A stretch of DNA of 64,000 nucleotides from assembly GCA_021843755.1 (NCBI GenBank), contig JAKBWB010000018.1:1-64000 (forward strand), written 5' to 3'. This document shows, piece by piece, positions 10,026 through 20,036 of the stretch. The first letter of the stretch is position 1. The number at the start of each line of letters is the position of its first letter. This DNA comes from Pseudomonadota bacterium. Lineage in GTDB: Bacteria > Pseudomonadota > Gammaproteobacteria > Steroidobacterales > Steroidobacteraceae. The notes under the pieces were generated by a model, which saw nothing but the letters and a program-made list of their open reading frames with translations, was not told the DNA's origin and searched no databases. A program made the position numbers and the translations under genes.

Positions 10026-10627
10026 TGAGCCTGGAACTTCCCGCCCCTGTGCTCTGCCTCGCGTCCGCCTCGCCGCGGCGGCGTGATCTGCTCTGGCAGA
10101 TCGGTGTGCCGCACAAGGCGGTGGCGGCCGATCTCGACGAGCGGGCGCTGCCCGGGGAGTCGCCGCACGATTACGTGGAGCGGCTCGCGCTCGAGAAAGC
10201 GATGAGCGTGCGCAATCGCCGCGAGCGGCTGCCCGTGTTGGCCGCCGACACCGCCGTGGTGCTCGAGGGCACGATTTACGGCAAACCGGTCGATCGGGCC
10301 GACGCGCTGGCCATGCTGGGCAGGCTCTCCGGGCGTGTCCATCAGGTCATTACGGCCGTGGCGCTCGCGACCGAGCGCAGCCTCGAGGTACGCCTCAGTG
10401 CCGCGTCGGTGCGCCTGCGGGAGCTGACTTTGGCGGAGCGGGAAGCCTATTGGCAGACCGGCGAGCCGCCCGGCAAGGCAGGCGGCTACGCCATCCAGGG
10501 GTTCGGTGCCGTGTTCGTCGAGTCGCTCTCGGGAAGCTACACGGCCGTGGTGGGCCTGCCGCTGGCCGAGACGGCCGAGTTGCTGCGCGCGGCGGGTCTT
10601 GCCTACTGGCAGGGACGCGGCGCGTGA
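10025..10627 (+). CDS. maf: Maf family nucleotide pyrophosphatase (YhdE type)
   Basis: A 200-residue house-cleaning enzyme that hydrolyses non-standard or excess nucleoside triphosphates (dTTP/UTP in the YhdE subgroup). Motifs are LASASPRRRDLL at the start, the central VLAADTAVVLEG, the DALAMLGRLSGRVHQVITAV segment and GYAIQGFGA near the C-terminus. The ATG at 10025 overlaps the rlmH stop by one base; a GTG just before it is equally possible. The stop overlaps the GTG start of rng. The maf-rng pair is widespread in gammaproteobacteria. Confidence 0.93.
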   Translation: MSLELPAPVLCLASASPRRRDLLWQIGVPHKAVAADLDERALPGESPHDYVERLALEKAMSVRNRRERLPVLAADTAVVLEGTIYGKPVDRADALAMLGRLSGRVHQVITAVALATERSLEVRLSAASVRLRELTLAEREAYWQTGEPPGKAGGYAIQGFGAVFVESLSGSYTAVVGLPLAETAELLRAAGLAYWQGRGA

Positions 10628-12090
10628 TCGAGGTCCTGGTCAACGTCGGGCCGCGCCAGATGCGTGCCGCGCTCATCGAAGACGGAGTCGTTCAGGAGAT
10701 CTTCATCGAGCACGCCGGCCGCCGCCGGCTGGTGAGCAATCTGTACAAGGGGCGCGTGACCCGCGTGCTGCCGGGCATGCAGGCGGCATTCGTGGACATC
10801 GGTCTGGAGCGAACCGCTTTCCTGCATATCGACGATATCGTCAGCCCGCCGCTCGAGGAGACGGAACTGGCGCCGGCGGCGGCCGCTGCGATCGACGTGC
10901 GCCGCCTGGTCAGCCCCGGCGACGAGCTGCTGGTGCAGGTCATCAAGGACCCGATCGGCAGCAAGGGTGCGCGCCTGAGCACGTTCATCACGCTGCCGGC
11001 GCGCTACCTGGTGTACCTGCCCGCGGGCGAGGGCGTGGCCGTGTCGGCGAAGATCGATGACGAAGCCGAGCGCATCCGGCTGAAGTCGCTCGTGTGCGAG
11101 CTGCGGGCCGGTGAGGCCGGCGGCGGCTACATCCTGCGCACCGCCGCGCAGGGCGCGTCGGCCGAGGCGCTGCGCGAGGACATGGGCTACCTCGAGCGGC
11201 TCTGGCAGCATGTGCGCGCTCGCGCCGCCGAGGTGCCGCCCGGCTCGGTGGTACACGAGGATCTGCACCTGGCGCTGCGGCTGCTGCGCGATGAGCTGTC
11301 GCGGGGAGTCGGCGCGGTGCGGGTCGATTCGCCCGAGACGCACCGCTCCATGCGCGCGTTCGCCGAGCAGTTCATGCCGGGGGCCTCGACCCGCATCGAG
11401 TTGTACGACGAGGCGCGGCCGATATTCGATCTGCACGGCGTGGAGGACGAAATCAACCGGGCGCTCGAACGCAAGGTGATGCTCAAGTCCGGCGGACATC
11501 TGGTGATCGACCAGACCGAGGCGATGACCACCATTGACGTCAATACCGGCGGCTACGTCGGTCACCGCAATCTGGAGGAAACCTGCTTCCGGACCAATCT
11601 CGAGGCGGCCGAAGTGATCGGCCGGCAGCTGCGGCTGCGCAATCTCGGCGGAATCATCATCATCGACTTCATCGACATGCACGCCGAGTCGCATCGGCGG
11701 CAGATTCTCGCGGCGCTCGAGCGCTCGCTGGCCGCGGACCGGGCGCAGACGCGCATCGTCAACTTCTCGCCCCTGGGGCTGCTCGAGATGACTCGCAAGC
11801 GTACGCGCGAGAGTCTGGCGCATCTGCTGTGCGAGCCGTGCCGGGCGTGTGAAGGGCGTGGATTCGTCAAGACGGCCGAGACGGTCTGCAACGAGATTTT
11901 CCGCGAGCTGCTGCGCCAGGAGCGCGCGGGCGGGGAGCTGCTGGTGCTGGCGCATCAGACCGTGGTGGATCGGCTGCTCGAGGCGGAATCGGCCGCACTG
12001 GCGGCGCTGCAGGGGCAGGTCGGACGTACGGTGCGGCTGCAGGTCGAGGCGCTCTACGGCGTGGATCAGTTCGATGTCGTGGCGCTGTGA
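10624..12090 (+). CDS. rng: ribonuclease G
   Basis: A 488-residue endoribonuclease of the RNase E/G family that matures the 5' end of 16S rRNA and cuts AU-rich single-stranded mRNA. It contains an S1 RNA-binding domain (about residues 35-120: NLYKGRVTRVLPGMQAAFVDIG), a catalytic core with the metal-binding aspartates in DVNTGGYVG and DFIDMHAE, and a zinc-link pattern CEPCRACEGRG. The length matches RNase G, not the much longer RNase E. The start is GTG overlapping the maf stop by four bases, and it yields the family opening IEVLVNVGPRQMRAALIEDG. Confidence 0.95.
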   Translation: MIEVLVNVGPRQMRAALIEDGVVQEIFIEHAGRRRLVSNLYKGRVTRVLPGMQAAFVDIGLERTAFLHIDDIVSPPLEETELAPAAAAAIDVRRLVSPGDELLVQVIKDPIGSKGARLSTFITLPARYLVYLPAGEGVAVSAKIDDEAERIRLKSLVCELRAGEAGGGYILRTAAQGASAEALREDMGYLERLWQHVRARAAEVPPGSVVHEDLHLALRLLRDELSRGVGAVRVDSPETHRSMRAFAEQFMPGASTRIELYDEARPIFDLHGVEDEINRALERKVMLKSGGHLVIDQTEAMTTIDVNTGGYVGHRNLEETCFRTNLEAAEVIGRQLRLRNLGGIIIIDFIDMHAESHRRQILAALERSLAADRAQTRIVNFSPLGLLEMTRKRTRESLAHLLCEPCRACEGRGFVKTAETVCNEIFRELLRQERAGGELLVLAHQTVVDRLLEAESAALAALQGQVGRTVRLQVEALYGVDQFDVVAL

Positions 12091-12124
12091 GGCGCGCGGG
12101 CGGCGGACGGAGTAGGCTTCCCCG

Positions 12125-12976
12125 ATGACGATCGTCGCAGCCCTGCAGATGAACTCCGGGCCCGATGTGCGCGCCAATCTCGCCGCGGCGCGCACGCTGC
12201 TCGAGACGGCCGCCGCCCGTGAGGCGCGCCTGGCCGTGCTGCCCGAGAATTTCGCGTTCATGGGGCGGCGCGATGCCGACAAGCGCGCAATCGGGGAGCC
12301 CGAAGGCGCCGGCCCCATCCAGGACTTCCTGGCCGAGAGCGCCCGCCGCCTCGGACTGTGGATCGTCGGCGGCACCGTGCCGGTGACCGGCGCTGCCGAT
12401 GGCCGCGTCGCAGCCGCGAGCCTCGTCTACGACGCAAGCGGTGCGCGGCGCGCGCGCTACGACAAGATTCACTTGTTCGACGTGCGGCTGCCCGAGCGGT
12501 CCGAGAGTTACTGCGAGTCCGCGCACATCGCCCCGGGCGCCGCCGTTGTGGTGCTCGACACGCCGGCCGGCCGGCTCGGCCTGTCGGTTTGTTATGATGT
12601 GCGCTTCGCCGAGCTGTATCGCGCCATGGCCGCGCAGGGCGCCCAGCTGTTCGCCGTGCCGGCGGCCTTCACCGCCGCGACGGGGCGTGCGCATTGGGAA
12701 GTGTTGCTGCGCGCGCGCGCCATCGAGAACCTCTGCGCGGTCATTGCCGCCGGGCAGTGGGGCCCGCACCCCAACGGTCGCGAGACCTACGGCGACAGCC
12801 TGATCGCCGACCATTGGGGCCGCGTGCTCGCGCGGTGTCCGCACGGCACCGGCTGTGTCACGGCGGACATCGATCTGCAGGCCGAGCAGCGCGACCGAGA
12901 GAGCTTTCCGGTGCTGCGCCACCGCGTGCTCGGCATGGAAACCGCCCGTACCCTGACGGAAAATGCACATGAATGA
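12125..12976 (+). CDS. nitrilase-superfamily amidase (deaminated-glutathione amidase type)
   Basis: A 283-residue carbon-nitrogen hydrolase with the full catalytic triad: Glu41 (LPENFAFMG), Lys114 (YDKIHLFDV) and Cys156 ([13 protein letters not shown]). The motif context matches the Nit1/YbeM branch, whose known members repair deaminated glutathione made by transaminase side reactions. It sits between rng and tldD, a conserved gammaproteobacterial order, and its 3' end overlaps tldD by 14 bases. Exact substrate is inferred from the subfamily. Confidence 0.9.
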   Translation: MTIVAALQMNSGPDVRANLAAARTLLETAAAREARLAVLPENFAFMGRRDADKRAIGEPEGAGPIQDFLAESARRLGLWIVGGTVPVTGAADGRVAAASLVYDASGARRARYDKIHLFDVRLPERSESYCESAHIAPGAAVVVLDTPAGRLGLSVCYDVRFAELYRAMAAQGAQLFAVPAAFTAATGRAHWEVLLRARAIENLCAVIAAGQWGPHPNGRETYGDSLIADHWGRVLARCPHGTGCVTADIDLQAEQRDRESFPVLRHRVLGMETARTLTENAHE

Positions 12977-14420
12977 TCAGACCCGCCCCGATGCGTTGAC
13001 TCTCGCCCGCGATCTCATCCTGCGGCCGAGCGGCCTGGACGGCCGGCTCGAGCACGTCTTTGCGGAGGTGCTGGCGCACTCGGTCGACTACGCGGACCTG
13101 TACTTCGAACTCTCGCGCCAGGAGTCCTGGTCGCTCGAGGATGGCATCGTGCGCGACGGCAGCGCCAGCATCGAGCAGGGCGTGGGCGTGCGGGCGCTCA
13201 GCGGCGAGAAGACCGGCTTCGCGTACTCCGACGAGATCGTGCTGCCGGCGCTGACCGAGGCCTCGCACGCGGCGCGCGCGATCGCCCTGCGGGGCGGCGA
13301 GCGGCGCGTGCGCGCCTGGCACGAGCGCAGCGGCCATCAGCTCTACCTGCCGGCCGATCCGTTGCTGACGCTCCGCGACGCCGACAAGGTCGCCTGGCTC
13401 GAGCGTGTCGACCAGGTGGCGCGCCGGATCGATCCGCGCGTCGTGCACGTCACGGCCAGCCTGGTGGCCGTTCATCAAGTGGTCCTGATCGCCAACAGCG
13501 AGGGGGAGCTGGCCGCCGACGCTCGCCCGCTGGTGCGCATGAACGTGTCGGTGTTGGTCGAGGAGAACGGCCGCCGTGAGCAGGGCTACTGCGGAGCGGG
13601 CGGGCGGTATTCGCTCGCGGAACTGGTCGCGAACGATACCCCGCAGCGCCTGGCGCGCGAGGCGGCGCGCCAGGCGCTGATCAATCTCGAGGCCGTGCCG
13701 GCGCCGGCCGGCACCATGACCGTCGTGCTCGGTCCGGGCTGGCCCGGCATTCTCTTGCACGAGGCGATCGGCCACGGACTGGAGGGGGATTTCAATCGCA
13801 AGGGCACCTCGGCGTTCGCCAACCGTATCGGTGAGCGCGTTGCCGCGCCGGGCTGCACGGTGGTCGATGACGGAACGCTGCCGAATCGACGCGGCTCGCT
13901 CAACGTCGATGACGAGGGTACCCCGACGCAGTGCACGACGCTCATCGAGGACGGCATCCTGCGCGGGTACATGCAGGATCGGCTCAACGCCCGGCTCATG
14001 GGTCAGCGCCCGACAGGCAACGGCCGTCGTGAGTCGTTTGCGCACGTGACCATGCCGCGCATGACCAACACCTACATGCGGCCCGGGCCGTACGACCCGC
14101 AGGAGATCATCGGCTCGGTGGAGCGCGGCATCTATGCGGTGAACTTCGGCGGCGGGCAGGTGGATATCACCTCCGGCAAGTTCGTGTTCTCGGCGAGCGA
14201 AGCCTACGCCATCGAGAACGGCCGGCTCGGGGCGCCCCTGAAGGGCGCCACGCTCATTGGCAACGGCCCGGACGTGCTCACGCGGGTGACCCTGGTGGGC
14301 AACGATCTGAAGCTCGATGAAGGCGTCGGCACCTGCGGCAAGGAAGGTCAGAGCGTCCCGGTCGGCGTGGGCCAGCCGACCCTGAAAATCGAAGGTCTGA
14401 CCGTGGGTGGCACGGCTTAG
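12963..14420 (+). CDS. tldD: metalloprotease TldD
   Basis: A 485-residue subunit of the TldD/TldE heterodimeric protease, which degrades unfolded peptides and matures microcin B17 and the CcdA antitoxin in E. coli. The catalytic zinc motif HEAIGH (266-271, HExxxH) and downstream GxxNxR-type regions are present, and the C-terminus ends with the conserved [15 protein letters not shown] run. ATG codons at 12963 and 12969 are both plausible. The partner gene tldE/pmbA is not in this window. The next gene begins 3 bases after the stop. Confidence 0.96.
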   Translation: MHMNDQTRPDALTLARDLILRPSGLDGRLEHVFAEVLAHSVDYADLYFELSRQESWSLEDGIVRDGSASIEQGVGVRALSGEKTGFAYSDEIVLPALTEASHAARAIALRGGERRVRAWHERSGHQLYLPADPLLTLRDADKVAWLERVDQVARRIDPRVVHVTASLVAVHQVVLIANSEGELAADARPLVRMNVSVLVEENGRREQGYCGAGGRYSLAELVANDTPQRLAREAARQALINLEAVPAPAGTMTVVLGPGWPGILLHEAIGHGLEGDFNRKGTSAFANRIGERVAAPGCTVVDDGTLPNRRGSLNVDDEGTPTQCTTLIEDGILRGYMQDRLNARLMGQRPTGNGRRESFAHVTMPRMTNTYMRPGPYDPQEIIGSVERGIYAVNFGGGQVDITSGKFVFSASEAYAIENGRLGAPLKGATLIGNGPDVLTRVTLVGNDLKLDEGVGTCGKEGQSVPVGVGQPTLKIEGLTVGGTA

Positions 14421-14422
14421 CC

Positions 14423-15868
14423 GTGCCCCGCGAGAGCGCTCCGGCCGTGGATCACGAAGAATTCCGCCGTTTCGGCCACCAGTTGATCGACTGGATCGCC
14501 GACTACCGGCGCGACTGCGCCGCGGGGGCCTTCCCGGTCGTGGCTCGGATGGACCCCGGAGCGCTGCGCTGCCGCCTGCCGGCCGGTCCGCCGCGCGATG
14601 GGGAGCCCATGGAGGAGATTCTTGCGGATCTCTCCAACCTGGTTCTGCCGGCGTGTACGCATTGGCAAGACCCGCGCTTCTTCGCGTACTTTCCTTCCAA
14701 CAGCGCGCTTGCGGCCGTGCTCGGCGATTTCGCGAGCACGGGACTGGCGCAGCTCGGCCTGAACTGGCAGGCGAGCCCGGCGCTGACCGAACTCGAGGAG
14801 GTGGTCTGCGACTGGATGCGCCAGATGATGGGGCTCGCGGAGGGCTGGAGCGGCGTCATCCAGGATACCGCCTCGACCTCGACGCTGGTGGCACTGCTGT
14901 GTGCGCGCGAGCGCGCGACGGACTACGGTGCCGCGCACGGGGGCTTGCAGGCCAGCACGGCACCGTTGACGGTCTACCTATCGAGCCAAAGTCACAGCTC
15001 GGTGGAGAAGGCGGCGCTTTTGGCCGGGTTCGGGCGCGACAACGTGCGTGTCGTACCGGTAGACGAGCAGTATCGAATGCGCCCGGATGCATTGCGCGAT
15101 GCAGTCGAGGAAGATGTGCGCCGGGGCGCATGTCCCTGCGCGCTCGTCGGTACCGTCGGCTCGACGGCGACCACCGCCGTCGACCCGCTCGCTGAGCTGG
15201 CCGCCATCGCACAAACCCACCATCTCTGGTTGCACGTCGACGCCGCCATGGCTGGCTCGGCGATGATCCTGCCCGAGTGCCGCCCGCTGTGGCAGGGCGT
15301 CGAGGCCGCCGACTCGCTGGTCGTCAATGCGCACAAGTGGCTGGGCGCGTCCTTCGATTGCTCGCTGTACTACGTGCGCGACCCGCAGCATCTGATCCGG
15401 GTCATGTCGAGCAGTCCGAGCTACCTGCGCACGGCCGCGGACGAGCAGGTGAAGAATCTGCGTGACTGGGGCGTGCCGCTCGGCCGCCGTTTTCGGGCCC
15501 TGAAGCTGTGGTTTCTGATCCGCGAGCAGGGCGTGAGCGGGCTTGCGGCCCGCCTACGGCGCGATCTGGCGCATGCCCGGTGGCTCGCCGATCGCATCGA
15601 TGAGGCGACGCACTGGCGGCGGCTTGCCCCGGTGCCGTTGCAGACGGTCTGCGTGCGTCATGAGCCGCCCGGCCTGGGGGGCGACGGGCTCGATCGGCAC
15701 ACCCTGGCCTGGGCCCGGCACATCAACGAATCCGGACACGCATACCTGACTCCGGCAATGCTCGACGGCCGGTGGATGGTGCGGGTCTCGCTCGGGGTGG
15801 AAGGAACCGAGCGCCGCCACGTCGAGGCGCTCTGGGCGCTGATGCAGCAGGCCGTGAAGGCGTCCTGA
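14423..15868 (+). CDS. PLP-dependent aromatic-L-amino-acid decarboxylase family protein
   Basis: A 481-residue group II decarboxylase. Cofactor residues visible are His191 (SSQSHSS, stacks on the PLP ring), Asp273 (HVDAAMAG, binds the ring nitrogen) and Lys305 (NAHKWLG, Schiff base). The N-terminal DPRFFAYFPSN and the LNWQASPALTELE segments are typical of the DOPA/tryptophan/tyrosine decarboxylase branch, not glutamate decarboxylase. It would turn an aromatic amino acid into its amine plus CO2, though some members are aldehyde synthases. The GTG start, 3 bases after tldD, makes it a probable last gene of the holA-to-tldD run; the functional reason is unclear. Confidence 0.88.
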   Translation: MPRESAPAVDHEEFRRFGHQLIDWIADYRRDCAAGAFPVVARMDPGALRCRLPAGPPRDGEPMEEILADLSNLVLPACTHWQDPRFFAYFPSNSALAAVLGDFASTGLAQLGLNWQASPALTELEEVVCDWMRQMMGLAEGWSGVIQDTASTSTLVALLCARERATDYGAAHGGLQASTAPLTVYLSSQSHSSVEKAALLAGFGRDNVRVVPVDEQYRMRPDALRDAVEEDVRRGACPCALVGTVGSTATTAVDPLAELAAIAQTHHLWLHVDAAMAGSAMILPECRPLWQGVEAADSLVVNAHKWLGASFDCSLYYVRDPQHLIRVMSSSPSYLRTAADEQVKNLRDWGVPLGRRFRALKLWFLIREQGVSGLAARLRRDLAHARWLADRIDEATHWRRLAPVPLQTVCVRHEPPGLGGDGLDRHTLAWARHINESGHAYLTPAMLDGRWMVRVSLGVEGTERRHVEALWALMQQAVKAS

Positions 15869-15922
15869 GAGGTCGGTTCGCCCCGGGACGCCGAGGGGGC
15901 TCTCACCCCGCACCTTTTGCGG

Positions 15923-16153
15923 CTAGGCGTTCAAGTCGGGGATCAGCTCGCTCTCGAGCCGGGTGATCTGATCCTTCAGGATCAGCTTGCGCTTCTTCAG
16001 GCGCTTCAGTTGCAGCTCATCGATGTGCAGATCGAGCGAGAGCCGGCCGATCACCTCGTCCAGGTCGCGATGCGCGATGCGCAGCTGTCTCAGCTTTTCC
16101 ATGTTGCGGAACAGCTCGCGATCGATGTTGTTTTCGCTTTCGGTATCCGTCAT
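15923..16153 (-). CDS. YdcH-family small protein (DUF465)
   Basis: A 76-residue charged, helical protein. The central ELFRNMEKLRQLRIAHRDLDEVIGR and LQLKRLKKRKLILKDQITRLE segments match the DUF465/YdcH family, predicted helical hairpins of unknown role, often 70-80 residues long. The ATG at 16153 gives the usual length. It follows the DEAD-box helicase gene on the same strand after a 103-base gap and is convergent with the decarboxylase. Confidence 0.82.
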   Translation of the reverse strand: MTDTESENNIDRELFRNMEKLRQLRIAHRDLDEVIGRLSLDLHIDELQLKRLKKRKLILKDQITRLESELIPDLNA

Positions 16154-16256
16154 GGCGCCCTGCTGCGGCGGCAAATCCAGGATGGCGCGCGCTGTCCCGC
16201 GGCCCCGTACGCTGTCCGTCTCCGCTCGTATCATACGCCCGGGCCCGGGCGGAGCA

Positions 16257-17564
16257 TCATCCCGGACGGTGCGGCTTGCCGCGTCCCCGCCTGCCCCCCG
16301 GCACGGCGCTGCGGGGCGGCCGGGATCCCTGTGTGTGGCCGCGGCGCGGACCCCGGCGATGGCTCGGCGGCATCTGGGGCTGGGCAAGCCCGCCGGCCAG
16401 CAGGTCCGGTGAGATCGGCGCGGAGGGTATCTTGCGGCCGATATACTGTTCGATTTCCGGCAGCCCGACGGCATATTCCTCGCAGGCGAAGCTGATGGCA
16501 TCGCCTTCGGCCCCGGCGCGCGCGGTGCGCCCGATGCGATGAACATAGTCGGGCGCATCCTGCGGCAGGTCGAAATTGAAGACGTGGCTGACCTCCGGGA
16601 TGTGCAGTCCGCGCGAGGCGACGTCGGTGGCGATCAGCACCGCGAGATCACCGTTGTGAAAGTCACGCAGGAAACGCAGCCGCTTGGCCTGGGGCACGTC
16701 GCCGGAGATCGCCTGGGCGTGAAATCCGTTCGCCCGCAGCACGACCTCGAGCCGCTCGGCCATCCGCTTGGTGTTGACGAAGACCATGGTGCGGTGCGCC
16801 TCGCTCTGGCGCAGCAGCCCGATCAGCAGCGGGATCTTCTCCTCCATCGAGGGGTAGTACATGATCTGACGGACGCCCGCGACGGTCTTCCTGTCCGGCT
16901 CGATGCGCACCAGTTCCGGGTTGTTCATGTGCTCGTAAGCGAGCTCCAGCACGCGATAGGACAGCGTTGCCGAAAACAACATGGACTGGCGCCGCTCGGG
17001 AGGCGGCAGCCGGCGCAGCAGGTAGCGGATGTCGGCGATGAAGCCGAGGTCGAACATCCGGTCCGCCTCATCGAGCACCAGCGCCTGCGCGTGCTTCAGA
17101 TCGTAGACGTGCTGCTTGTAGTAGTCGATCAGCCGTCCCGGTGTGCCGATCAGCACATCGACGCCTTCCTCGAGTGTGCGGCGCTGCTTCTCGTAGTCGA
17201 TGCCGCCGTAGACCACGGCGTGCTTCAGGCCGGTGTGCCGGCCGAGCGCTTCCGTATCGTGATGGATCTGTACCGCGAGCTCGCGGGTCGGGGCGACGAT
17301 CAGGGCGCGCACCGCGGTGCGAGTGCGTCCCGGGGGCGGCGCACGCGTGAGCAGGGTATGGTAGAGGGCGACCAGGAACGCGGCCGTCTTGCCGGTGCCG
17401 GTCTGGGCCTGGCCAGCCACGTCGCGGCCGGTGAGGGCGATCGGCAGGGTCTGAGCTTGTATGGGTGTGCAGCGAGCGAAGCCCGCCTCACGGATGCCAG
17501 CCAGAACAGGCGCGGCGAGACCGAGACTCTCGAAGGTCGTGGTTTGGGCGGAGGGTTCGTTCAT
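16257..17564 (-). CDS. rhlB: DEAD-box ATP-dependent RNA helicase, RhlB-like
   Basis: A 435-residue helicase with the Q motif and P-loop AQTGTGKT (53-60), [23 protein letters not shown] box ([10 protein letters not shown]), SAT (LFSATLS) and the C-terminal [10 protein letters not shown]. The last ~40 residues are a basic Arg/Gly/Pro tail typical of RNA-binding extensions. Placement back-to-back with trxA-rho is the conserved gammaproteobacterial position of rhlB, the helicase that assists RNase E in the degradosome. Other DEAD-box paralogues cannot be fully excluded by motifs alone. Confidence 0.9.
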   Translation of the reverse strand: MNEPSAQTTTFESLGLAAPVLAGIREAGFARCTPIQAQTLPIALTGRDVAGQAQTGTGKTAAFLVALYHTLLTRAPPPGRTRTAVRALIVAPTRELAVQIHHDTEALGRHTGLKHAVVYGGIDYEKQRRTLEEGVDVLIGTPGRLIDYYKQHVYDLKHAQALVLDEADRMFDLGFIADIRYLLRRLPPPERRQSMLFSATLSYRVLELAYEHMNNPELVRIEPDRKTVAGVRQIMYYPSMEEKIPLLIGLLRQSEAHRTMVFVNTKRMAERLEVVLRANGFHAQAISGDVPQAKRLRFLRDFHNGDLAVLIATDVASRGLHIPEVSHVFNFDLPQDAPDYVHRIGRTARAGAEGDAISFACEEYAVGLPEIEQYIGRKIPSAPISPDLLAGGLAQPQMPPSHRRGPRRGHTQGSRPPRSAVPGGRRGRGKPHRPG

Positions 17565-18112
17565 CGATTCTCCCGCGTGAGCCGAGTCCGCCCGAACCCC
17601 GGGGGAAGGCGCCGCTGGTGCATTTGTGGTATCATTAACACTTGTATCTCTTCATACTACACGACGCCGCGCTCGGGGCGGGCGAGACGGAGCGGTGCGG
17701 TCCTGGGTTCGATGCCGGGGCCGCAGCAGGACGCGGCGGGCGACGCGGTGGCTTGTGTGCACCGCCGGCGCGCGCGCTGAATCCCGCTGGGTTGCCGGGG
17801 TGCCCGGAATCCTGACGCTTGCGGCACGGCTCGGGGGTGTTGCGCCCCCCGCAAGGCTCTTGCAAAAACGCTCTGAAAGGGCTAAAAAGTCCCCAGTGGG
17901 CGGACCATCCGGTCCGCGCCTGCCGGCCCAAGAGGGCATTCCAAGCAGGCACCATCCTAATTGAACCAAGCTCGATACCTCATTACTTCACGAGTTAGTG
18001 TAACCGTTTGACGGGCATTTCCGGCAGGGGCGCTCTCCAGCCCGCCACCCGGCCTCGATAACCCTTCGCTGATCCCGATTAAAGACTCTGCCTTCGACGG
18101 AGGTTGACCCGC
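17565..18112. promoter_or_regulatory. long divergent control region between rhlB and trxA-rho
   Basis: 548 bases without a convincing gene, holding the promoters of both sides. On the plus strand it has a 6-bp hairpin (CGGGGG, loop, CCCCCG) at 17832-17851 and a perfect 7-bp hairpin GCGGACC-ATCC-GGTCCGC at 17900-17917. TTGAAC at 17961-17966 is a possible -35 box without a good -10. GGAGG at 18099-18103 is the ribosome site of trxA. In E. coli rho is repressed by Rho acting within its own leader; a long leader here is compatible with that, but this is inference. Confidence 0.4.
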
Positions 18113-18442
18113 GTGAGCAATCCGCACATTGTCCATACCACAGACGCCACGTTCGCGCAGGACGTCCTGCATTCCGATAAGCCGGTGCTGCTCGATTTCT
18201 GGGCGGAATGGTGCGGTCCATGCAAGATGATCGCCCCGATACTCGAGGAGATCGCCGGCGAGTACGGCGAGCGCGTGACGATCGCCAAGCTCAATATCGA
18301 CGAGAATCCGCAGACTCCGCCGAGGTACGGCATCCGCGGCATTCCGACGCTGATTCTGTTCAAGAACGGCACGGTCGAGGCCCAGAAGGTCGGGGCCGTG
18401 TCCAAATCACAACTGTCGGCATTTCTGGAAACCAATCTGTGA
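18113..18442 (+). CDS. trxA: thioredoxin
   Basis: A 109-residue cytoplasmic disulfide reductase with the active site WCGPCK (Cys34, Cys37), the preceding DFWAEW and the cis-proline loop GIPTLILF. The GTG at 18113 has a GGAGG ribosome site 9 bases upstream; a TTG nine bases earlier would place that site inside the gene. It directly precedes rho, whose GTG start overlaps its stop, so the two are one operon and probably translationally coupled. It supplies electrons to ribonucleotide reductase, methionine sulfoxide reductases and others. Confidence 0.97.
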   Translation: MSNPHIVHTTDATFAQDVLHSDKPVLLDFWAEWCGPCKMIAPILEEIAGEYGERVTIAKLNIDENPQTPPRYGIRGIPTLILFKNGTVEAQKVGAVSKSQLSAFLETNL

Positions 18443-19887
18443 GAGGCTACCTCGGCAATCAGGGCCGCAACAGGTCCAAGGGCCAGCGCCACGGCAATCG
18501 CGACCGCGACGGCAACCGCGCCAACGGCAACACCGGCGGCCGTCCGGAGGAGCTGCCGCACGACGACGTGTTCGAGGCCGACGAATCCGAGATCATCAGT
18601 CCGACCGAACTCGCGCAGTCGCGCAACTCGATGAGCCTGACGGACCTCAAGTCCAAGCCCGTCCACGCGCTCGTCAAGGTCGCCGAGTCGATGGGGCTGG
18701 AGAATCTCGCCCGCTCGCGCAAGCAGGACATCATCTTCTCGATCCTCAAGGCGCATGCCCGCAACGGCGAGAACATATACGGTGACGGCGTGCTCGAGAT
18801 CCTGCAGGACGGCTTCGGCTTTCTGCGCTCGGCCGACGGGTCCTATCTTGCCGGTCCCGACGACATCTACATCAGCCCCAGCCAGATCCGCCGCTTCAAT
18901 CTGCGCACCGGCGATACGATCTCCGGGCTGATCCGGCCGCCGAAGGACGGCGAGCGCTATTTCGCGCTCCTGAAGGTCGGGGAGATCAATTTCGACTCGC
19001 CGGAGAGCTCGCGCAACAAGGTCCTGTTCGAGAACCTCACGCCGCTGCACCCCACCAAGCGCTTGAAGCTCGAGCGCGGCAACGGCTCGACGGAGGATCT
19101 CACGGCGCGAACCATCGACCTGGTCGCGCCCATCGGCAAGGGTCAGCGCGGCCTGATCGTCTCGCCGCCGAAGGCCGGCAAGACGATGCTGCTGCAGAAC
19201 ATCGCCACCTCCCTCACCGCCAACCACCCGGAGGTGTACCTCATCGTCCTGCTCATCGACGAGCGGCCCGAGGAGGTCACCGAGATGCAGCGCACCGTCA
19301 AGGGCGAGGTCGTATCGAGCACCTTCGATGAGCCGGCGGCCCGCCACGTTCAGGTCGCCGAGATGGTCATCGAGAAGGCCAAGCGCCTGGTCGAGCACAA
19401 AAAGGATGTGGTCATCCTTCTCGATTCCATCACGCGTCTGGCGCGCGCCTACAACACCGTGGTGCCGTCGTCCGGCAAGGTGCTGACCGGCGGCGTCGAT
19501 GCGAACGCGCTGCAGCGGCCGAAGCGCTTCTTCGGCGCGGCGCGCAACATCGAGGAGGGCGGCAGTCTCACGATTCTCGCCACCGCGCTGATCGATACCG
19601 GCTCGAAGATGGACGACGTCATCTACGAGGAATTCAAAGGTACCGGCAACAGCGAGATCCACCTCGACCGGCGCATCTCCGAGAAGCGTGTCTTCCCGGC
19701 GGTGAACATCAACCGCTCGGGCACGCGCAAGGAGGAGCTGATCACCGATCCGGGCGAGCTCGCCAAGATGTGGATCCTGCGCAAGCTCCTGCATCCCATG
19801 GACGAACTCGCCGCCGTGGAATTCCTGCTCGACAAGCTCAAGGACACCAAGTCGAACAGCGAATTCTTCGATTCGATGAAGCGCTAG
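18439..19887 (+). CDS. rho: transcription termination factor Rho with N-terminal extension
   Basis: A hexameric RNA-dependent ATPase that ends transcription. From ATG 18631 onward ([16 protein letters not shown]) it aligns along its length with E. coli Rho, with the RNA-binding [10 protein letters not shown], Walker A PPKAGKT (about residue 245), the [14 protein letters not shown] and [10 protein letters not shown] motifs. In front of this the reading frame carries a 64-residue extension, rich in Arg, Gly and Asn at first ([20 protein letters not shown]), then acidic. The GTG at 18439 overlaps the trxA stop (GTGA) and supports the long form of 482 residues. Xanthomonadales Rho proteins have comparable extensions. 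Confidence 0.95.
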   Translation: MRGYLGNQGRNRSKGQRHGNRDRDGNRANGNTGGRPEELPHDDVFEADESEIISPTELAQSRNSMSLTDLKSKPVHALVKVAESMGLENLARSRKQDIIFSILKAHARNGENIYGDGVLEILQDGFGFLRSADGSYLAGPDDIYISPSQIRRFNLRTGDTISGLIRPPKDGERYFALLKVGEINFDSPESSRNKVLFENLTPLHPTKRLKLERGNGSTEDLTARTIDLVAPIGKGQRGLIVSPPKAGKTMLLQNIATSLTANHPEVYLIVLLIDERPEEVTEMQRTVKGEVVSSTFDEPAARHVQVAEMVIEKAKRLVEHKKDVVILLDSITRLARAYNTVVPSSGKVLTGGVDANALQRPKRFFGAARNIEEGGSLTILATALIDTGSKMDDVIYEEFKGTGNSEIHLDRRISEKRVFPAVNINRSGTRKEELITDPGELAKMWILRKLLHPMDELAAVEFLLDKLKDTKSNSEFFDSMKR

Positions 19888-20036
19888 GCGTGTGGGCGAG
19901 TGTTCGTCTGTTGACGGAACAACCGCGGCTGGCGCGGCATTCGAGGCGCAATGGCTGCCACCTTGCCGCGCTCATCCAGGCCGTGAACCTGAAAGACGTT
20001 CCCGGCGAAATCAATGCCGACCGTCGTAATCGTCAC
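19884..20036 (-). pseudogene. IS110-family transposase, N-terminal remnant
   Basis: On the minus strand, from a GTG at 20036, the frame reads VTITTVGIDFAGNVFQVHG and then LDERGKVA. This is the signature opening of IS110/IS1111 transposases (ITTVGIDLAKNVFQVHG...DERGKV), including the first catalytic Asp of the DEDD domain. After about 27 residues similarity stops, and the frame ends 23 residues later against rho, with the remaining ~300 residues missing. It is therefore a dead fragment. The Lys usually found after IDLA is Gly here. Confidence 0.7.

Noticed and set aside
10603..12375. A 590-codon open frame opposite rng
   Set aside because: Antisense to RNase G with clear motifs on the other strand; nothing recognisable in the product.
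17690..17730. A GGTTCGATGCC stretch resembling a tRNA T-loop
   Set aside because: The flanking bases do not form a 5-bp T-stem, and no acceptor, D or anticodon arms are found upstream.
18079..19794. A 571-codon open frame opposite rho
   Set aside because: Antisense to rho and trxA; the amino-acid composition is a by-product of complementing their codons.
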